DNA of 64,000 bases from a marine bacterium B5-7 (GTDB lineage: Bacteria; Pseudomonadota; Gammaproteobacteria; Arenicellales; CAJQKF01), in the NCBI GenBank assembly GCA_021604525.1, contig BQJD01000011.1, positions 57,824 through 121,823 on the forward strand, given 5' to 3'. Below are positions 1-13,662 of the stretch, piece by piece (the first letter of the stretch is position 1; each line of letters starts with the position of its first letter). A program made the position numbers and the translations under genes. The notes under the pieces are model-generated. The model had not been told where the DNA came from. It did not search any database and was given only the letters and a program-made list of their open reading frames with translations.

Positions 1-230
1 TAACCAGTGTTTCAATGGGTGCGGAAGAAGCCGGTATCGATAAAGTCTATCTGTTTGCCGGTATTGACAAGGCACGATTCAAACGGCCGGTTGAGCCGGG
101 CGACCAAATGATCATTAATGTTCAAATGGTCCGCAGACTCCGCTCAATCTGGCGGTGCGCGGGCCAGGCGACGGTGGATGGAAAGCTTTGCAGTTCGATG
201 GAACTCATGTTCACATATCAGAAGATTTGA
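1..230 (+). CDS. fabZ: 3-hydroxyacyl-ACP dehydratase FabZ, C-terminal fragment
   Basis: This is the last ~76 codons of FabZ, which dehydrates 3-hydroxyacyl-ACP in fatty acid elongation. The reading frame is open from the left edge, so the start and the catalytic His/Glu region lie outside the window. The visible part holds the family's conserved stretch YLFAGIDKARFKRPVEPGDQ and the later ATVDGK segment, which are diagnostic of FabZ hot-dog dehydratases. It precedes lpxA, the standard lpxD-fabZ-lpxA-lpxB order, linking fatty acid and lipid A synthesis. The 148-nt gap to lpxA holds no gene that I can support. Confidence 0.93.
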   Translation, partial: TSVSMGAEEAGIDKVYLFAGIDKARFKRPVEPGDQMIINVQMVRRLRSIWRCAGQATVDGKLCSSMELMFTYQKI

Positions 231-378
231 ACGGAATGTCGAACATCCCAAGGGAAGTGTCTGTTAGTAAATACTCTGCTGATTCTAATGCTGCGCAAGA
301 GATGCCATCAGGTCAACAGACGGTATCAGTCGATTTGATCAAGTCTCTCGTATATGGTTCTGGCAAAGGAGTGTATGC

Positions 379-1149
379 ATGATCCATGCAAGTGCCATCG
401 TTGATCCTGGGGCGGAGATTGCCGAGGGAGTTGAAGTCGGGCCGTTCAGTATTATCGAAAAGGGTGTACGAATCGGGGCTAATACCCGTGTTGGCCCCCA
501 TGTGGTAATTCGCGAAAACACCAGGATTGGAGAGGATAACCGTATCTTCCAGTTTTGCTCTATCGGTGAGGAGCCCCAATACGTAGGCTTGAACGAAGCG
601 GTTACGACACTTGAGATTGGCGACCGCAATATTATTCGCGAATACAGTACTTTAAATCGCGGTACACCTGTTGGCGGGGGCGTTACCCGTATCGGGAATG
701 ACAATTTTCTCATGGCCTATGTGCACATCGCCCATGACTGCATTCTTGGCGATCACGTGGTGTTCGCCAATTGTGCATCATTGGCCGGTCATGTCGAGAT
801 TGGCGATTACGTAATTCTGGGTGGATTTACCCTGGTACATCAATTTTGCCGTGTGGGCGCGCATTCCATTACCGGCATTGGTTCAGTGTGTTTGAAGGAT
901 GTGCCGCCGTTCGTGGTTGCTGCCGGCAATACCGCATCGCCTTTCGGGATCAACGTTAAAGGGTTACGGCGACGCAATTTTTCAAGTGAACAGATTCAAC
1001 ATTTGAAATGGGCATACCGGCAGATTTTTCGTTCGGGGCTGGATATACGATCGGTTGTGAGTCGGCTTGAGGAACGCCTTGATGAGTGTACTGACATTCA
1101 GATATTCATTGACTTTCTCACCTCATCACAACGAGGCATTATTCGTTAG
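379..1149 (+). CDS. lpxA: UDP-N-acetylglucosamine acyltransferase LpxA
   Basis: LpxA transfers a 3-hydroxyacyl chain from ACP to UDP-GlcNAc, the first committed step of lipid A synthesis in the cytoplasm. The protein has 256 residues, close to the usual 255-262. Hexapeptide repeats (left-handed beta helix) fill residues 1-180. The HIAHDC motif is at residues 116-121, with H119 matching the catalytic H125 of E. coli. The acyl-length ruler position (G173 in E. coli) falls on I167 in the context TGIGS, resembling the TGMGS of Pseudomonas aeruginosa, so a chain shorter than C14 is inferred. The start has an AAAGGAG ribosome site about 6 nt upstream. It lies between fabZ and lpxB. Confidence 0.97.
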   Translation: MIHASAIVDPGAEIAEGVEVGPFSIIEKGVRIGANTRVGPHVVIRENTRIGEDNRIFQFCSIGEEPQYVGLNEAVTTLEIGDRNIIREYSTLNRGTPVGGGVTRIGNDNFLMAYVHIAHDCILGDHVVFANCASLAGHVEIGDYVILGGFTLVHQFCRVGAHSITGIGSVCLKDVPPFVVAAGNTASPFGINVKGLRRRNFSSEQIQHLKWAYRQIFRSGLDIRSVVSRLEERLDECTDIQIFIDFLTSSQRGIIR

Positions 1150-1254
1150 CCGCTTGACTGATCGACATTATGTTGCCCGGTTGTATCGCTGCGTATTGAC
1201 CGACTCTTTTTCACATTGCTCCACTCATTCGCCGACTGACTATCTGTATTGCCG

Positions 1255-2391
1255 ATGAAAATCGCTCTGGTGGCCGGAGAAACTTCCGGCGATATTCTAG
1301 GTGCCGGACTGCTCGAGCGCATTCGCGCATTGCGACCCGACGCAGAATTCCTTGGTATTGCTGGTCCGAGGATGAGTGGTGAAGGTACCGAAAGCCTCTA
1401 TCCAATGGATTCCATTTCCATTATGGGACTTGACGGACTCGTCCAGAATTTACGTTCCATACTGGCGATCCGGACCGATCTGTTCGATAAATTTACGCGC
1501 TTTAAACCGGATGTCTTTGTCGGAATCGACGTGCCGGATTTCAATCTGACCCTCGAACATCGACTACGCAAGAGCGGTATTCCCACAGTTCATTATGTCA
1601 GTCCGACCGTATGGGCCTGGCGCCGTTACCGGATCCATAAGATTCGAAAGGCGGTCAGTCATATGTTGACGCTGTTTCCATTTGAAGAACAGTTTTATCA
1701 AGCCCACGACATACCAGTAACACTCACTGGTCACCCGTTGGCGGATCGCATCACACCGCTATCAAAACAGGCGGCGCGGCAATCCCTCGGCCTGCCTGTT
1801 GACGGTCGCTGGGTGGCTTTGCTTCCAGGAAGTCGTGGCAGTGAGATTTCCCGATTGGGCCAACCATTTATAGACGCCGCTTGTCTGCTGTGTTCGACAC
1901 ATCATGATATTCGTTTCGTGATTCCCTGTGCGACGCCGCGAATATTCGATACCATGAAAAAGCTTGTCGAACGACAGCCCCTGGTAGATCGTTTCACCTT
2001 GATACACGGTAATGCACAATTGGCGCTACAGTCCGCAGACGTTGCATTGCTGGCTTCCGGAACTGCAGCACTTGAAGCAGCGTTACTTTGTACGCCTATG
2101 GTGGTTGCTTACCGTGTGTCGTTGACCAGTTACCTGATGGTTAAATTCTCAACTCGTGTTGAACACTACAGCATGCCGAATCATCTGCTGGAACAACCAA
2201 TCGTGCCGGAATTCATTCAGCAACGCGTTACCCCGGAAAACCTGTCGGCGGCAGTGAACGAATATCTCGTTAACGAAAAAGCCAATGCCGATATGCGAGC
2301 CGAGTTATCCAAAATTCGCGGGGCACTCGCACTTGGCGCAGATGCGCGAGCCGCCGAGGTGGTGATTAACATCGCTGAAGGGCGGCTGTGA
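1255..2391 (+). CDS. lpxB: Lipid-A-disaccharide synthase LpxB
   Basis: LpxB (glycosyltransferase family 19) joins UDP-2,3-diacylglucosamine and lipid X into the lipid A disaccharide at the inner membrane. The protein has 378 residues from the ATG at 1255; a TTG two codons upstream (1249) is the only alternative and is less likely. The N terminus KIALVAGETSGDILGAGLL is the family signature. Further markers are FVGIDVPDFN (~85), the SPTVWAWRRYR segment (~115) and the C-terminal donor-site stretch around LLASGTAALEAAL. It follows lpxA by 105 nt and its stop overlaps the GTG start of rnhB, indicating translational coupling. Confidence 0.97.
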   Translation: MKIALVAGETSGDILGAGLLERIRALRPDAEFLGIAGPRMSGEGTESLYPMDSISIMGLDGLVQNLRSILAIRTDLFDKFTRFKPDVFVGIDVPDFNLTLEHRLRKSGIPTVHYVSPTVWAWRRYRIHKIRKAVSHMLTLFPFEEQFYQAHDIPVTLTGHPLADRITPLSKQAARQSLGLPVDGRWVALLPGSRGSEISRLGQPFIDAACLLCSTHHDIRFVIPCATPRIFDTMKKLVERQPLVDRFTLIHGNAQLALQSADVALLASGTAALEAALLCTPMVVAYRVSLTSYLMVKFSTRVEHYSMPNHLLEQPIVPEFIQQRVTPENLSAAVNEYLVNEKANADMRAELSKIRGALALGADARAAEVVINIAEGRL

Positions 2392-2996
2392 AGGCGATGC
2401 TGGTTCAGACCGAGCAAGGCATTGGCGGTGTTGACGAGGCAGGACGGGGACCCCTTGCCGGTCCGGTGGTCGCGGCCGCGGTTATCCTTCCCGTTGGACC
2501 GCATTTTCCTGGTCTTGATGATTCCAAGAAGCTGAATCATGCGCAACGTTCGTCGCTTGACGAATTGATACGCAGCCAGGCAATCAGTTGGTCCATTGCC
2601 ATGGCAACTGTAGAAGAAATCGACAGTCTCAATATTCATCACGCCACACTACTTGCTATGCGCAGAGCAGTACTGTCCCTGTCTCACCAGCCAAACAGCG
2701 TGTATGTCGATGGCAAGTTTCTGCCTCGGCTGTCCATGAGGGCGCAGGCCGAGATCGGCGGCGATGCGCGTATTGCGGTCATTGCAGCCGCATCAATACT
2801 TGCCAAGCAGGCTCGCGACCGGGTGATGACCCATCTGCATGAACAGTTTCCACAGTATGGATTCGATGGCCACAAAGGTTACCCCACCGCTCGTCATCGC
2901 GAGGCGCTCATTCGCTACGGAGCATGTCCACATCATCGACGATCCTATGCGCCGGTGCGTGCCTGCCTTGATAACCAGGCGCGGTCCAATCCATGA
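2388..2996 (+). CDS. rnhB: Ribonuclease HII
   Basis: RNase HII removes ribonucleotides from DNA and cuts RNA/DNA hybrids. The protein has 202 residues. The GVDEAGRGPLAGPVVAAAV motif near the N terminus provides the first two metal-binding acidic residues (D16, E17), and GLDDSKKL follows at ~42. VDGK (~107) and GYP..RHREAL near the C terminus are also typical. The GTG start overlaps the lpxB stop (GTGA) and its own stop overlaps the dnaE ATG (ATGA), so lpxB, rnhB and dnaE form a tightly coupled run as in other gammaproteobacteria. Confidence 0.96.
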   Translation: MKAMLVQTEQGIGGVDEAGRGPLAGPVVAAAVILPVGPHFPGLDDSKKLNHAQRSSLDELIRSQAISWSIAMATVEEIDSLNIHHATLLAMRRAVLSLSHQPNSVYVDGKFLPRLSMRAQAEIGGDARIAVIAAASILAKQARDRVMTHLHEQFPQYGFDGHKGYPTARHREALIRYGACPHHRRSYAPVRACLDNQARSNP

Positions 2997-5900
2997 GCAC
3001 GACACCGGCATTTGTTCATCTTCGGGTCCACTCCGAGTACTCGCTTGCCGATAGCATCGTCAGGGTAAAAACATTGCCCGAGGCGGTACGCAGGGGCAAC
3101 ATGCCAGCGGTTGCTGTCACTGATCTGATGAACTTTTACGCCGCGATAAAATTTTATCGGGCATCGGTCGATGCCGGAATCAAGCCCATCATGGGACTCG
3201 AAGCACAGATTGCGGATGGTGCTGCCGATGCTGGACGATTGGTGCTTTTGTGTCGCAATAATCGTGGCTTCGAATCCTTGAGTTCGATATTGACCAAGGC
3301 GCATATGGCTCCCAGGCAGGGTATCAAGGTGGTTGCCGAACTCGATTGGTTTCGAGATTGCGCGGACGACCTGATTGCCATTGCCGCAGGTCAGGACGGC
3401 GATCTGGCGAGGGCGTTGCTATCGGGAACCGAGGGTGAGGCAACACGGGTACTGGATCGCTACCGGGGGGTTTTCGGTGAGCGCTTTGTCATCGATGTCT
3501 CACGCATTGGTAAACCACGGGAAGAGGCTCATATCGCCGCGGCACTCGATCTCGCCGATCGTCACGGTATCGCAGCAGTGGCAACCAACCCTGTTCAGTT
3601 TGTAAAACCGGATGAGTTCGACGCTCATGACGTCAGGGTTTGTATCCATGAAGGCCGAGTTCTCAACGATCCGCGACGGGTGCAGCGATTCACCAATGAT
3701 CAATATCTGCGAACACCCGAGGAGATGGCGGCACTTTTCCCCGATCATCACACACTTCTTGACAATACCGTCGAGATTGCGCGCCAGTGCAATGTATTTT
3801 TTGATTTTAATACGTCGCATATGCCGGCCTATCCCAGTATCGACGAGCTTTCAGAGGAAGAATGTTTAAGGCAGGATTCCGAATCCGGTCTGGCGGCGCG
3901 AATTGCTGACAAGTCTTTTGCAAATGCTGAACCAGGGCTCACTCGAGAGGATTATCTGGCGCGTCTCGAACGCGAACTCAATGTTATTAACGGCATGGGT
4001 TTCCCGGGTTATTTTCTGATCGTTGCGGACTTCATTCGCTGGGCTCGGGAAAACGATATTCCGGTCGGCCCCGGACGCGGTTCCGGTGCCGGATCTCTGG
4101 TCGCCTGGTCGCTTGGTATTACCGATCTGGATCCGCTTGAATACGGATTGTTATTTGAACGTTTTTTGAATCCGGAACGCGTGTCATTACCGGACTTTGA
4201 TATCGATTTCTGTATGGATCGCCGAGACGAGGTCATCGACTACGTCTCGCAGCGTTATGGCGCTGATCGGGTGAGTCAGATCATCACCTATGGAACCATG
4301 GCGGCGCGGGCGGTGGTGCGCGATGTCGGCCGTGTCATGGGGCATCCCTACGGATTTGTCGATACTTTAGCTAAGCTGGTGCCGTTCGAAATCGGAATTA
4401 CCCTTGAAAAAGCCCTTGAAGATGAACCGGCACTCAAGCAACGCTACGATGATGAGGAAGAAGTCAGTGAACTGATCAATACAGCGATTACCCTTGAAGG
4501 GTTGCCGAGAAATGTGGGTAAACATGCCGGCGGTGTCGTTATCTCTCCGGACGATATTTCCCGTTACGTGCCGTTGTATGTCGAACCCGGGATGTCGCAG
4601 CCGGTAACCCAGTTCGACAAGGACGATCTCGAGGCAATCGGTCTCGTCAAGTTCGATTTTCTTGGCCTTCGAACCCTCACCGTTATTCATAATGCGGTGA
4701 ACATGATTAACGAAGCGCGCGATACGCCGCTTGATATCAGCATGCTCGCCCTTGATGACAGCGCGACATACGAATTCATTAAAAGCGGTCGAACCACAGG
4801 GGTGTTTCAGCTCGAATCGCGCGGAATGAAAGATATCATCACCCGTCTTTTACCCGATAGATTCGCGGATCTGGTGGCGCTTGTTGCGCTATTCAGGCCG
4901 GGACCGCTGCAGTCCGGCATGGTTGAAGACTTTATCAACCGCAAGCACGGCCGGGAGAAAAACGAGTATCCCCATGCATCGCTTGAGGAAGTCCTTGAAC
5001 CCACCTACGGTGTCATTCTGTACCAGGAACAGGTGATGCAGATTGCCCAGGAATTGTCTGGCTATACCTTGGGTTCGGCAGACCTTCTGCGCCGCGCCAT
5101 GGGCAAGAAAAAACCTGAGGAGATGGCCAGTCAACGTGCCATTTTCATCGCTGGCGCTGAAAATAATCAGGTGCCGGCAAAGGTCGCCGGTTACATCTTC
5201 GATCTGGTTGAGAAATTCGCCGGTTACGGATTCAATAAATCGCATTCGGCAGCGTATGCGATGCTCACCTACCAAACGGCCTGGTTGAAAACCCATTATC
5301 CGGCGGAGTTCATGGCGGCAGCTTTAAGCGCCGATATGGAGCATACCGACAAGGTGGTGATATTGATATCCGAAGCCCGTTCACTGGGACTTGATGTCTA
5401 TCCGCCGGACGTGAATCAGTGTTACACGCGCTTTCGCCCAATATCGGGACAGGCAGTGTATTACGGTCTGGGTGCATTGAAAGGCGTCGGCGGTAAGGCC
5501 GTCGACAGCATTGTTGAAGAACGTGAGGCTAATGGGCCTTACAAGGATTTGTTCGATTTCTGCCGACGGGTCAGCGGTCAACGGATCAACAAGCGGGTGA
5601 TGGAAGCATTGATCCGCGGCGGTGCGCTGGACTGTCTGGATAGCTGCCGAGCAACATTGATGAACAGCTTACCGGATGCATTGAATCTTGCAGACAAAGA
5701 GGCCCGTGATGCCGATAGTGGTCAGGATGATATGTTTGGCCTCGGTGCTGCAAACACCATGCCTGCGAAACTGCGGCGAATCGATGAGTGGTCTGATCAT
5801 GAGCGACTGACCGCCGAGAAAGAAGTTCTCGGTTTATATCTTACCGGTCATCCGTTCGAGCCGATGCGAAGCGAGGTTGAAACACTGGTAGATGGCGATC

Positions 5901-6502
5901 TGGTGGCGCTGAAACCGGAAAAGGATCGCGATGTGGTGGTGGCGGGACTGGTTTCCCAGGTGCGCACCATGAAAACCAAACGCGGCGACACCATCGCTTT
6001 TGTGACCCTAGACGACAATACGGCCCGAATTGAAGTCAGCGTATTCTCACGGTTGTATCCCAACTGCCGTCACCTGCTCCGAAATGACAGCATTTTGGTA
6101 GTGCGAGGCTCGACCGAACTTGATGACTTCAGCGGTAACGTCCAGATGCGCGCCAATCAGATCTTCGAGTTATCCGACGTACGGCTGCGTTGGCTCCAGT
6201 CGGTGGATATCGCCATCGGCGCCGATGACGGTTCACGACAATCGTTACGCTGGCTGAGTTCAAAGCTTCGTCAAGGCATTGGCGCCACACACGTTAAACT
6301 ATGCGTGGAAACGTCAGGAGGCCATTCCGGGTATGTACCACTTGGCGCCAAATGGCGGCTTGGTATCGATGAAGAATTTTGCCGGGAACTTAAACGGTGT
6401 TTCGGTGATCGATTGAAATTTCAGTATGACCGAGCGGGTATCCTGCTTTGGCAGGGGGACGAGCAGGACGCACAGGGTCAGGCAGCGTCACAACGTGGCT
6501 AA
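2993..6502 (+). CDS. dnaE: DNA polymerase III alpha subunit
   Basis: DnaE is the replicative polymerase subunit, 1169 residues here against ~1160 in E. coli. The N-terminal PHP domain opens with FVHLRVHSEYSLADS. The palm catalytic motif PDFDIDF sits at residues 400-406, so D401 and D403 match the E. coli catalytic pair exactly. GPGRGSGAGSLVAW precedes it (~360), FNKSHSAAYA marks the fingers region (~750), and an OB-fold region lies near residue 980. The ATG overlaps the rnhB stop by 4 nt. A 234-nt gap follows before accA; it holds a palindrome and a candidate accA promoter but no gene. Confidence 0.98.
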   Translation: MSTTPAFVHLRVHSEYSLADSIVRVKTLPEAVRRGNMPAVAVTDLMNFYAAIKFYRASVDAGIKPIMGLEAQIADGAADAGRLVLLCRNNRGFESLSSILTKAHMAPRQGIKVVAELDWFRDCADDLIAIAAGQDGDLARALLSGTEGEATRVLDRYRGVFGERFVIDVSRIGKPREEAHIAAALDLADRHGIAAVATNPVQFVKPDEFDAHDVRVCIHEGRVLNDPRRVQRFTNDQYLRTPEEMAALFPDHHTLLDNTVEIARQCNVFFDFNTSHMPAYPSIDELSEEECLRQDSESGLAARIADKSFANAEPGLTREDYLARLERELNVINGMGFPGYFLIVADFIRWARENDIPVGPGRGSGAGSLVAWSLGITDLDPLEYGLLFERFLNPERVSLPDFDIDFCMDRRDEVIDYVSQRYGADRVSQIITYGTMAARAVVRDVGRVMGHPYGFVDTLAKLVPFEIGITLEKALEDEPALKQRYDDEEEVSELINTAITLEGLPRNVGKHAGGVVISPDDISRYVPLYVEPGMSQPVTQFDKDDLEAIGLVKFDFLGLRTLTVIHNAVNMINEARDTPLDISMLALDDSATYEFIKSGRTTGVFQLESRGMKDIITRLLPDRFADLVALVALFRPGPLQSGMVEDFINRKHGREKNEYPHASLEEVLEPTYGVILYQEQVMQIAQELSGYTLGSADLLRRAMGKKKPEEMASQRAIFIAGAENNQVPAKVAGYIFDLVEKFAGYGFNKSHSAAYAMLTYQTAWLKTHYPAEFMAAALSADMEHTDKVVILISEARSLGLDVYPPDVNQCYTRFRPISGQAVYYGLGALKGVGGKAVDSIVEEREANGPYKDLFDFCRRVSGQRINKRVMEALIRGGALDCLDSCRATLMNSLPDALNLADKEARDADSGQDDMFGLGAANTMPAKLRRIDEWSDHERLTAEKEVLGLYLTGHPFEPMRSEVETLVDGDLVALKPEKDRDVVVAGLVSQVRTMKTKRGDTIAFVTLDDNTARIEVSVFSRLYPNCRHLLRNDSILVVRGSTELDDFSGNVQMRANQIFELSDVRLRWLQSVDIAIGADDGSRQSLRWLSSKLRQGIGATHVKLCVETSGGHSGYVPLGAKWRLGIDEEFCRELKRCFGDRLKFQYDRAGILLWQGDEQDAQGQAASQRG

Positions 6503-6542
6503 GGCTGAGTTGCGGGTCAGGTTTCAGCTAATGCCGTATCCA

Positions 6543-6559
6543 TTACGCATCATGCGTAA
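6543..6559. repeat. 17-bp perfect palindrome between dnaE and accA
   Basis: TTACGCATCATGCGTAA is a perfect palindrome with 8-bp arms around one central base, 41 nt after the dnaE stop. It could be a small dyad operator or mark the 3' end of the dnaE transcript, but there is no T tract. One such palindrome is expected by chance in 64 kb, so its weight comes only from its intergenic position. Confidence 0.4.
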
Positions 6560-6682
6560 GTCCTGGACCATGGGCTGCCTGATTACTCGATTGTCGATAC
6601 ACCGAATGTCACAAGTATCCATTGATAACATTGTCATCGATGGCGCACTTCGTATGACCACCTGATTAAGTTAAAATGGCGT

Positions 6683-6711
6683 TTGCCCAGCCGCTTGCTG
6701 GATCTTATATA
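6683..6711 (+). promoter_or_regulatory. Candidate sigma-70 promoter of accA
   Basis: TTGCCC (6683-6688) and TATATA (6706-6711) are separated by 17 nt, 4/6 and 5/6 matches to the sigma-70 boxes. The implied transcript would begin near 6718 and leave a ~19-nt leader before accA. No Shine-Dalgarno sequence is visible in that leader. This is a motif match only. Confidence 0.4.
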
Positions 6712-6736
6712 ACCCGATTGGCGATTTCTCTTTTTA

Positions 6737-7696
6737 ATGAATCCCAACTACCTCGATTTTGAACAGCCCCTTGCCGACCTTGAGATCAAGATTGAAGAAC
6801 TCAAGCGAGTCAGCGCCGAGAGCGACCTCAATCTGTCGGACCAGATCAAGCAGCTTGAGCAAAAAAGCGAAAAGCTGACCCGCGAAATATTCTCGTCGTT
6901 GTCCGCCTGGCAGATTACTCAGCTTGCGCGGCATCCCAAGCGGCCCTATACCCTTGACTATATCAATAGCATCTTCAGCGATTTCATTGAACTGCATGGC
7001 GATCGCATGAATGCCGACGATCACGCTATTGTCGGTGGCCTGGCCCATTTGGGCGATCTGGGCGTGGTGATCATCGGCCATCAAAAGGGACGCGACACCC
7101 GCGAGAAGGTTTATCGTAATTTTGGCATGCCCAAACCCGAAGGGTATCGCAAGGCGCAGCGGTTGATGCAGTTAGCCGACAGATTCAGCCTGCCAGTCAT
7201 TACCTTCATCGATACCCCGGGTGCTTATCCCGGCGTCGATGCCGAAGAGCGGGGTCAAAGCGAAGCGATTGCACGCAGTATCTATCAGATGTCGTCTTTG
7301 AAGGTGCCCGTCATCTCGGTGGTGATTGGCGAAGGCGGATCGGGCGGTGCACTGGCTATTGGCGTTTGCGACCGTCTGCTGATGCTCAGTTATTCGACCT
7401 ATTCGGTTATCTCGCCGGAAGGCTGCGCATCCATCCTGTGGAAAAGTTCCGACAAGGCGCCGGAGGCCGCCGATGCCATGAAAATGACATCCGCGCAACT
7501 CAAGGAACAGGGGTTTGTCGATCGCATTGTCGAAGAACCGAAAGGCGGTGCCCACCGTGACCCTGAAGGAACCGCACGTGCATTAAGACAGGAGATTCAA
7601 TCCCAACTGGATGAATTAATGTCCCTTGATATCGATACCCTGTTGGACAACCGTCGCCAAAAACTCAATAGTTATGGACGATACACCGAAACCTGA
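6737..7696 (+). CDS. accA: Acetyl-CoA carboxylase carboxyltransferase subunit alpha
   Basis: AccA with AccD forms the carboxyltransferase that moves CO2 from biotin to acetyl-CoA, giving malonyl-CoA. It has 319 residues, the usual length. The N terminus [21 protein letters not shown] is the coiled helical region typical of AccA. The crotonase-like core carries [19 protein letters not shown] (~155-173) and the oxyanion-hole segment [12 protein letters not shown] (~197-208). It lies between dnaE and tilS, exactly as in E. coli except that the ldcC-type gene is absent. Confidence 0.98.
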   Translation: MNPNYLDFEQPLADLEIKIEELKRVSAESDLNLSDQIKQLEQKSEKLTREIFSSLSAWQITQLARHPKRPYTLDYINSIFSDFIELHGDRMNADDHAIVGGLAHLGDLGVVIIGHQKGRDTREKVYRNFGMPKPEGYRKAQRLMQLADRFSLPVITFIDTPGAYPGVDAEERGQSEAIARSIYQMSSLKVPVISVVIGEGGSGGALAIGVCDRLLMLSYSTYSVISPEGCASILWKSSDKAPEAADAMKMTSAQLKEQGFVDRIVEEPKGGAHRDPEGTARALRQEIQSQLDELMSLDIDTLLDNRRQKLNSYGRYTET

Positions 7697-7732
7697 GCGT
7701 CGATTAACGTCGAACGTTTCCTGGGCCCGTAA

Positions 7733-9151
7733 TTGGCATTTGTCCACAACGATGTGAGCGTCACTGACGCGCTGACGTTCTGGCTTGACAGCCTGACCAC
7801 CAATCGGATTCTCATCGCCTATAGCGGTGGTTGCGATTCGCATGTTTTACTGCACGCGTTAGCCCGGCTCGTTGCCAACCGACGACTGGCAGGTATAGCC
7901 ACGGAGTTGGTTGCACTGCATGTTGACCATGGGCTTGATCCGTTTTCCGCCGATTGGGCGCGTCACTGTGGCGAGGTGACAGCCGATCTTGGTGTGGAAT
8001 TTGCAAGCACACGATTATCAGCGCTGCCTGCTGGCGGTGGCCCTGAAGATCGCGCGCGTCGGGGGCGATATCGCTTCCTTGCAGAGATGATGAAACCGGG
8101 CGATGCCCTGGTCACGGCGCATCATCGTGAAGATCAGGTCGAAACCGTGTTATTCAACCTGTTTCGCGGCGCCGGCCTGCAAGGTCTATCGGGGATGCCT
8201 GCCATTCGTCCTTTCGCTGGCGGTTTCCTGCATCGTCCTTTGCTGGAACTGCCGCAGGCAACACTTATCGGCTACGCAGAAACCCACGAATTGTCGTACC
8301 TGAACGACCCAAGTAACCAGGACTCCCGCCTCGACCGCAATTATATTCGCCATGATGTACTGCCGGTGATTGCGTCACGCTGGCCTCGTGTGGCTGACAA
8401 TATTCGACGCTCTGCTGCGAACAGCGCCGATACACTAGCGATCATCGAGCGTCTTGGCCGAGAGCGAATCGTCCAGGCAACGGTTTCAACCGAGGTTGAC
8501 AGGCTTTTTCAGGCGCCAGTTGTCAGTGTGGATCGTCTCATCATTGATCCGCTAGAGGTGTGCCTGAATACTTTGCGGCAATGGATTCGCGATGCAGGTT
8601 TCATACTGCCATCCCGACAGCGCCTGTTACGCCTGTATGAAGACCTGGCCACCGCCAGTTCGCCTTTCATGCGCTTCGATTTATCTAATGGATCCATCCG
8701 CCGTTATCGTGATCATCTCTACCTCATGGAGTCATTGCCCTCACTTCATCAGGATTCAATATCATGGACTGCACAAGGCGAGCTCAAGTTGTTTGGCGGG
8801 ACATTGTACGTTAAGGCCCGTCCGCTATCGGGTGAGGGGATTGCTCGGCGTCACTTGGTGGATCAATTAGTAACTGTTGACTTCAAAACCGCCGATCGAG
8901 TGGTCAGAACCACTCCTGGGTCGCCGCACAAGTCGCTCCGTAAGTTGTTTCAGGAACGGGCCGTTCCGCCGTGGTTGCGCCCGTACATACCGCGGATCAG
9001 TATTGGCGACACGCTGGTAAGTGTGCCGTTTGTGGCTGAAAATGCAGAGTTTGCAGCTAACAATGGGGAGGATGGAATCCGCTTCGAGCTTGCCAGGAAT
9101 CCATCCATGGGGGCGTGTGAATCGACGCCTGATGGACTCGATCCGGATTGA
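7733..9151 (+). CDS. tilS: tRNA(Ile)-lysidine synthetase TilS
   Basis: TilS attaches lysine to C34 of tRNA-Ile(CAU), turning it into an AUA-reading tRNA. The PP-loop ATP-binding motif SGGCDS is near residue 30, followed by LHVDHGL (~62) and the TAHHREDQVETVLFNLFRGAGLQGL block (~123-147). The C-terminal third has the PPWLRPYIP element of the TilS tRNA-binding domain. The start is not certain: TTG at 7733 gives 472 residues, a GTG seven codons later is also possible, and there is no ATG before the PP-loop. It follows accA by 36 nt. Confidence 0.95.
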   Translation: MAFVHNDVSVTDALTFWLDSLTTNRILIAYSGGCDSHVLLHALARLVANRRLAGIATELVALHVDHGLDPFSADWARHCGEVTADLGVEFASTRLSALPAGGGPEDRARRGRYRFLAEMMKPGDALVTAHHREDQVETVLFNLFRGAGLQGLSGMPAIRPFAGGFLHRPLLELPQATLIGYAETHELSYLNDPSNQDSRLDRNYIRHDVLPVIASRWPRVADNIRRSAANSADTLAIIERLGRERIVQATVSTEVDRLFQAPVVSVDRLIIDPLEVCLNTLRQWIRDAGFILPSRQRLLRLYEDLATASSPFMRFDLSNGSIRRYRDHLYLMESLPSLHQDSISWTAQGELKLFGGTLYVKARPLSGEGIARRHLVDQLVTVDFKTADRVVRTTPGSPHKSLRKLFQERAVPPWLRPYIPRISIGDTLVSVPFVAENAEFAANNGEDGIRFELARNPSMGACESTPDGLDPD

Positions 9152-9248
9152 GAGCGGGGCGACGCTCTGGTAATCTACAGGCCCGTCCGCTGGCAGTAAT
9201 TTATCGGTGCTTGATCCTGTGGGAACGCCGTACGAAATCGCCGGATAA

Positions 9249-11854
<2,606 letters not shown>

Positions 11855-11880
11855 GATTCACTATCTCGTTTCAGGTTTAG

Positions 11881-13200
<1,320 letters not shown>

Positions 13201-13300
13201 AGCGGGCGTTATTCGTACACTTGACGCGAGAAACATATTCCAACCCTATGACATTGCTCAGATAATTGATTGGAAATTTTGATAATTTACCAAATATCCC

Positions 13301-13621
13301 ATGTTCTCCACGACTAACCTCGACACTGCAAGTGGTCGTCGGGTGAGCCGTTTTTGGCCGGCGTTACTGACTGCGGTACTGGTGTTCGTACAGGTCGTTC
13401 TATGGACAGGGCAAAACGGCGTGCTTGAGTACATCAACCTGAAAGGGGATGTCGATGATGCTGTAGCGCGTAATGAACGCCTCAGCGAACGTAACCAAAC
13501 GCTACTCGAAGATGTGGTGGATATTAAAAGCCGCGACGAGGCTGTCGAAGAACTGGCCCGCACCCGCCTTGGAATGATTCGTAAAGGTGAGCAGTTCTAT
13601 CAAATTGTCGAGCGGCCCTGA
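13301..13621 (+). CDS. ftsB: Cell division protein FtsB
   Basis: FtsB is a bitopic septal protein that forms the FtsQLB complex. It has 106 residues: a short cytoplasmic N terminus, one membrane segment (~17-34, rich in V/L/W), and a coiled coil containing GVLEYINLKGDVDDAVARNERL, then the conserved VEELARTRLGMIRKGEQFYQIV end. The position after eno is diagnostic. Unlike in E. coli, ispD does not follow; the next gene, ygfZ, is convergent 42 nt away. Confidence 0.93.
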   Translation: MFSTTNLDTASGRRVSRFWPALLTAVLVFVQVVLWTGQNGVLEYINLKGDVDDAVARNERLSERNQTLLEDVVDIKSRDEAVEELARTRLGMIRKGEQFYQIVERP

Positions 13622-13662
13622 AGCAATCAGTATTGGCCGATTGATCTCACCGAACTGATTCG

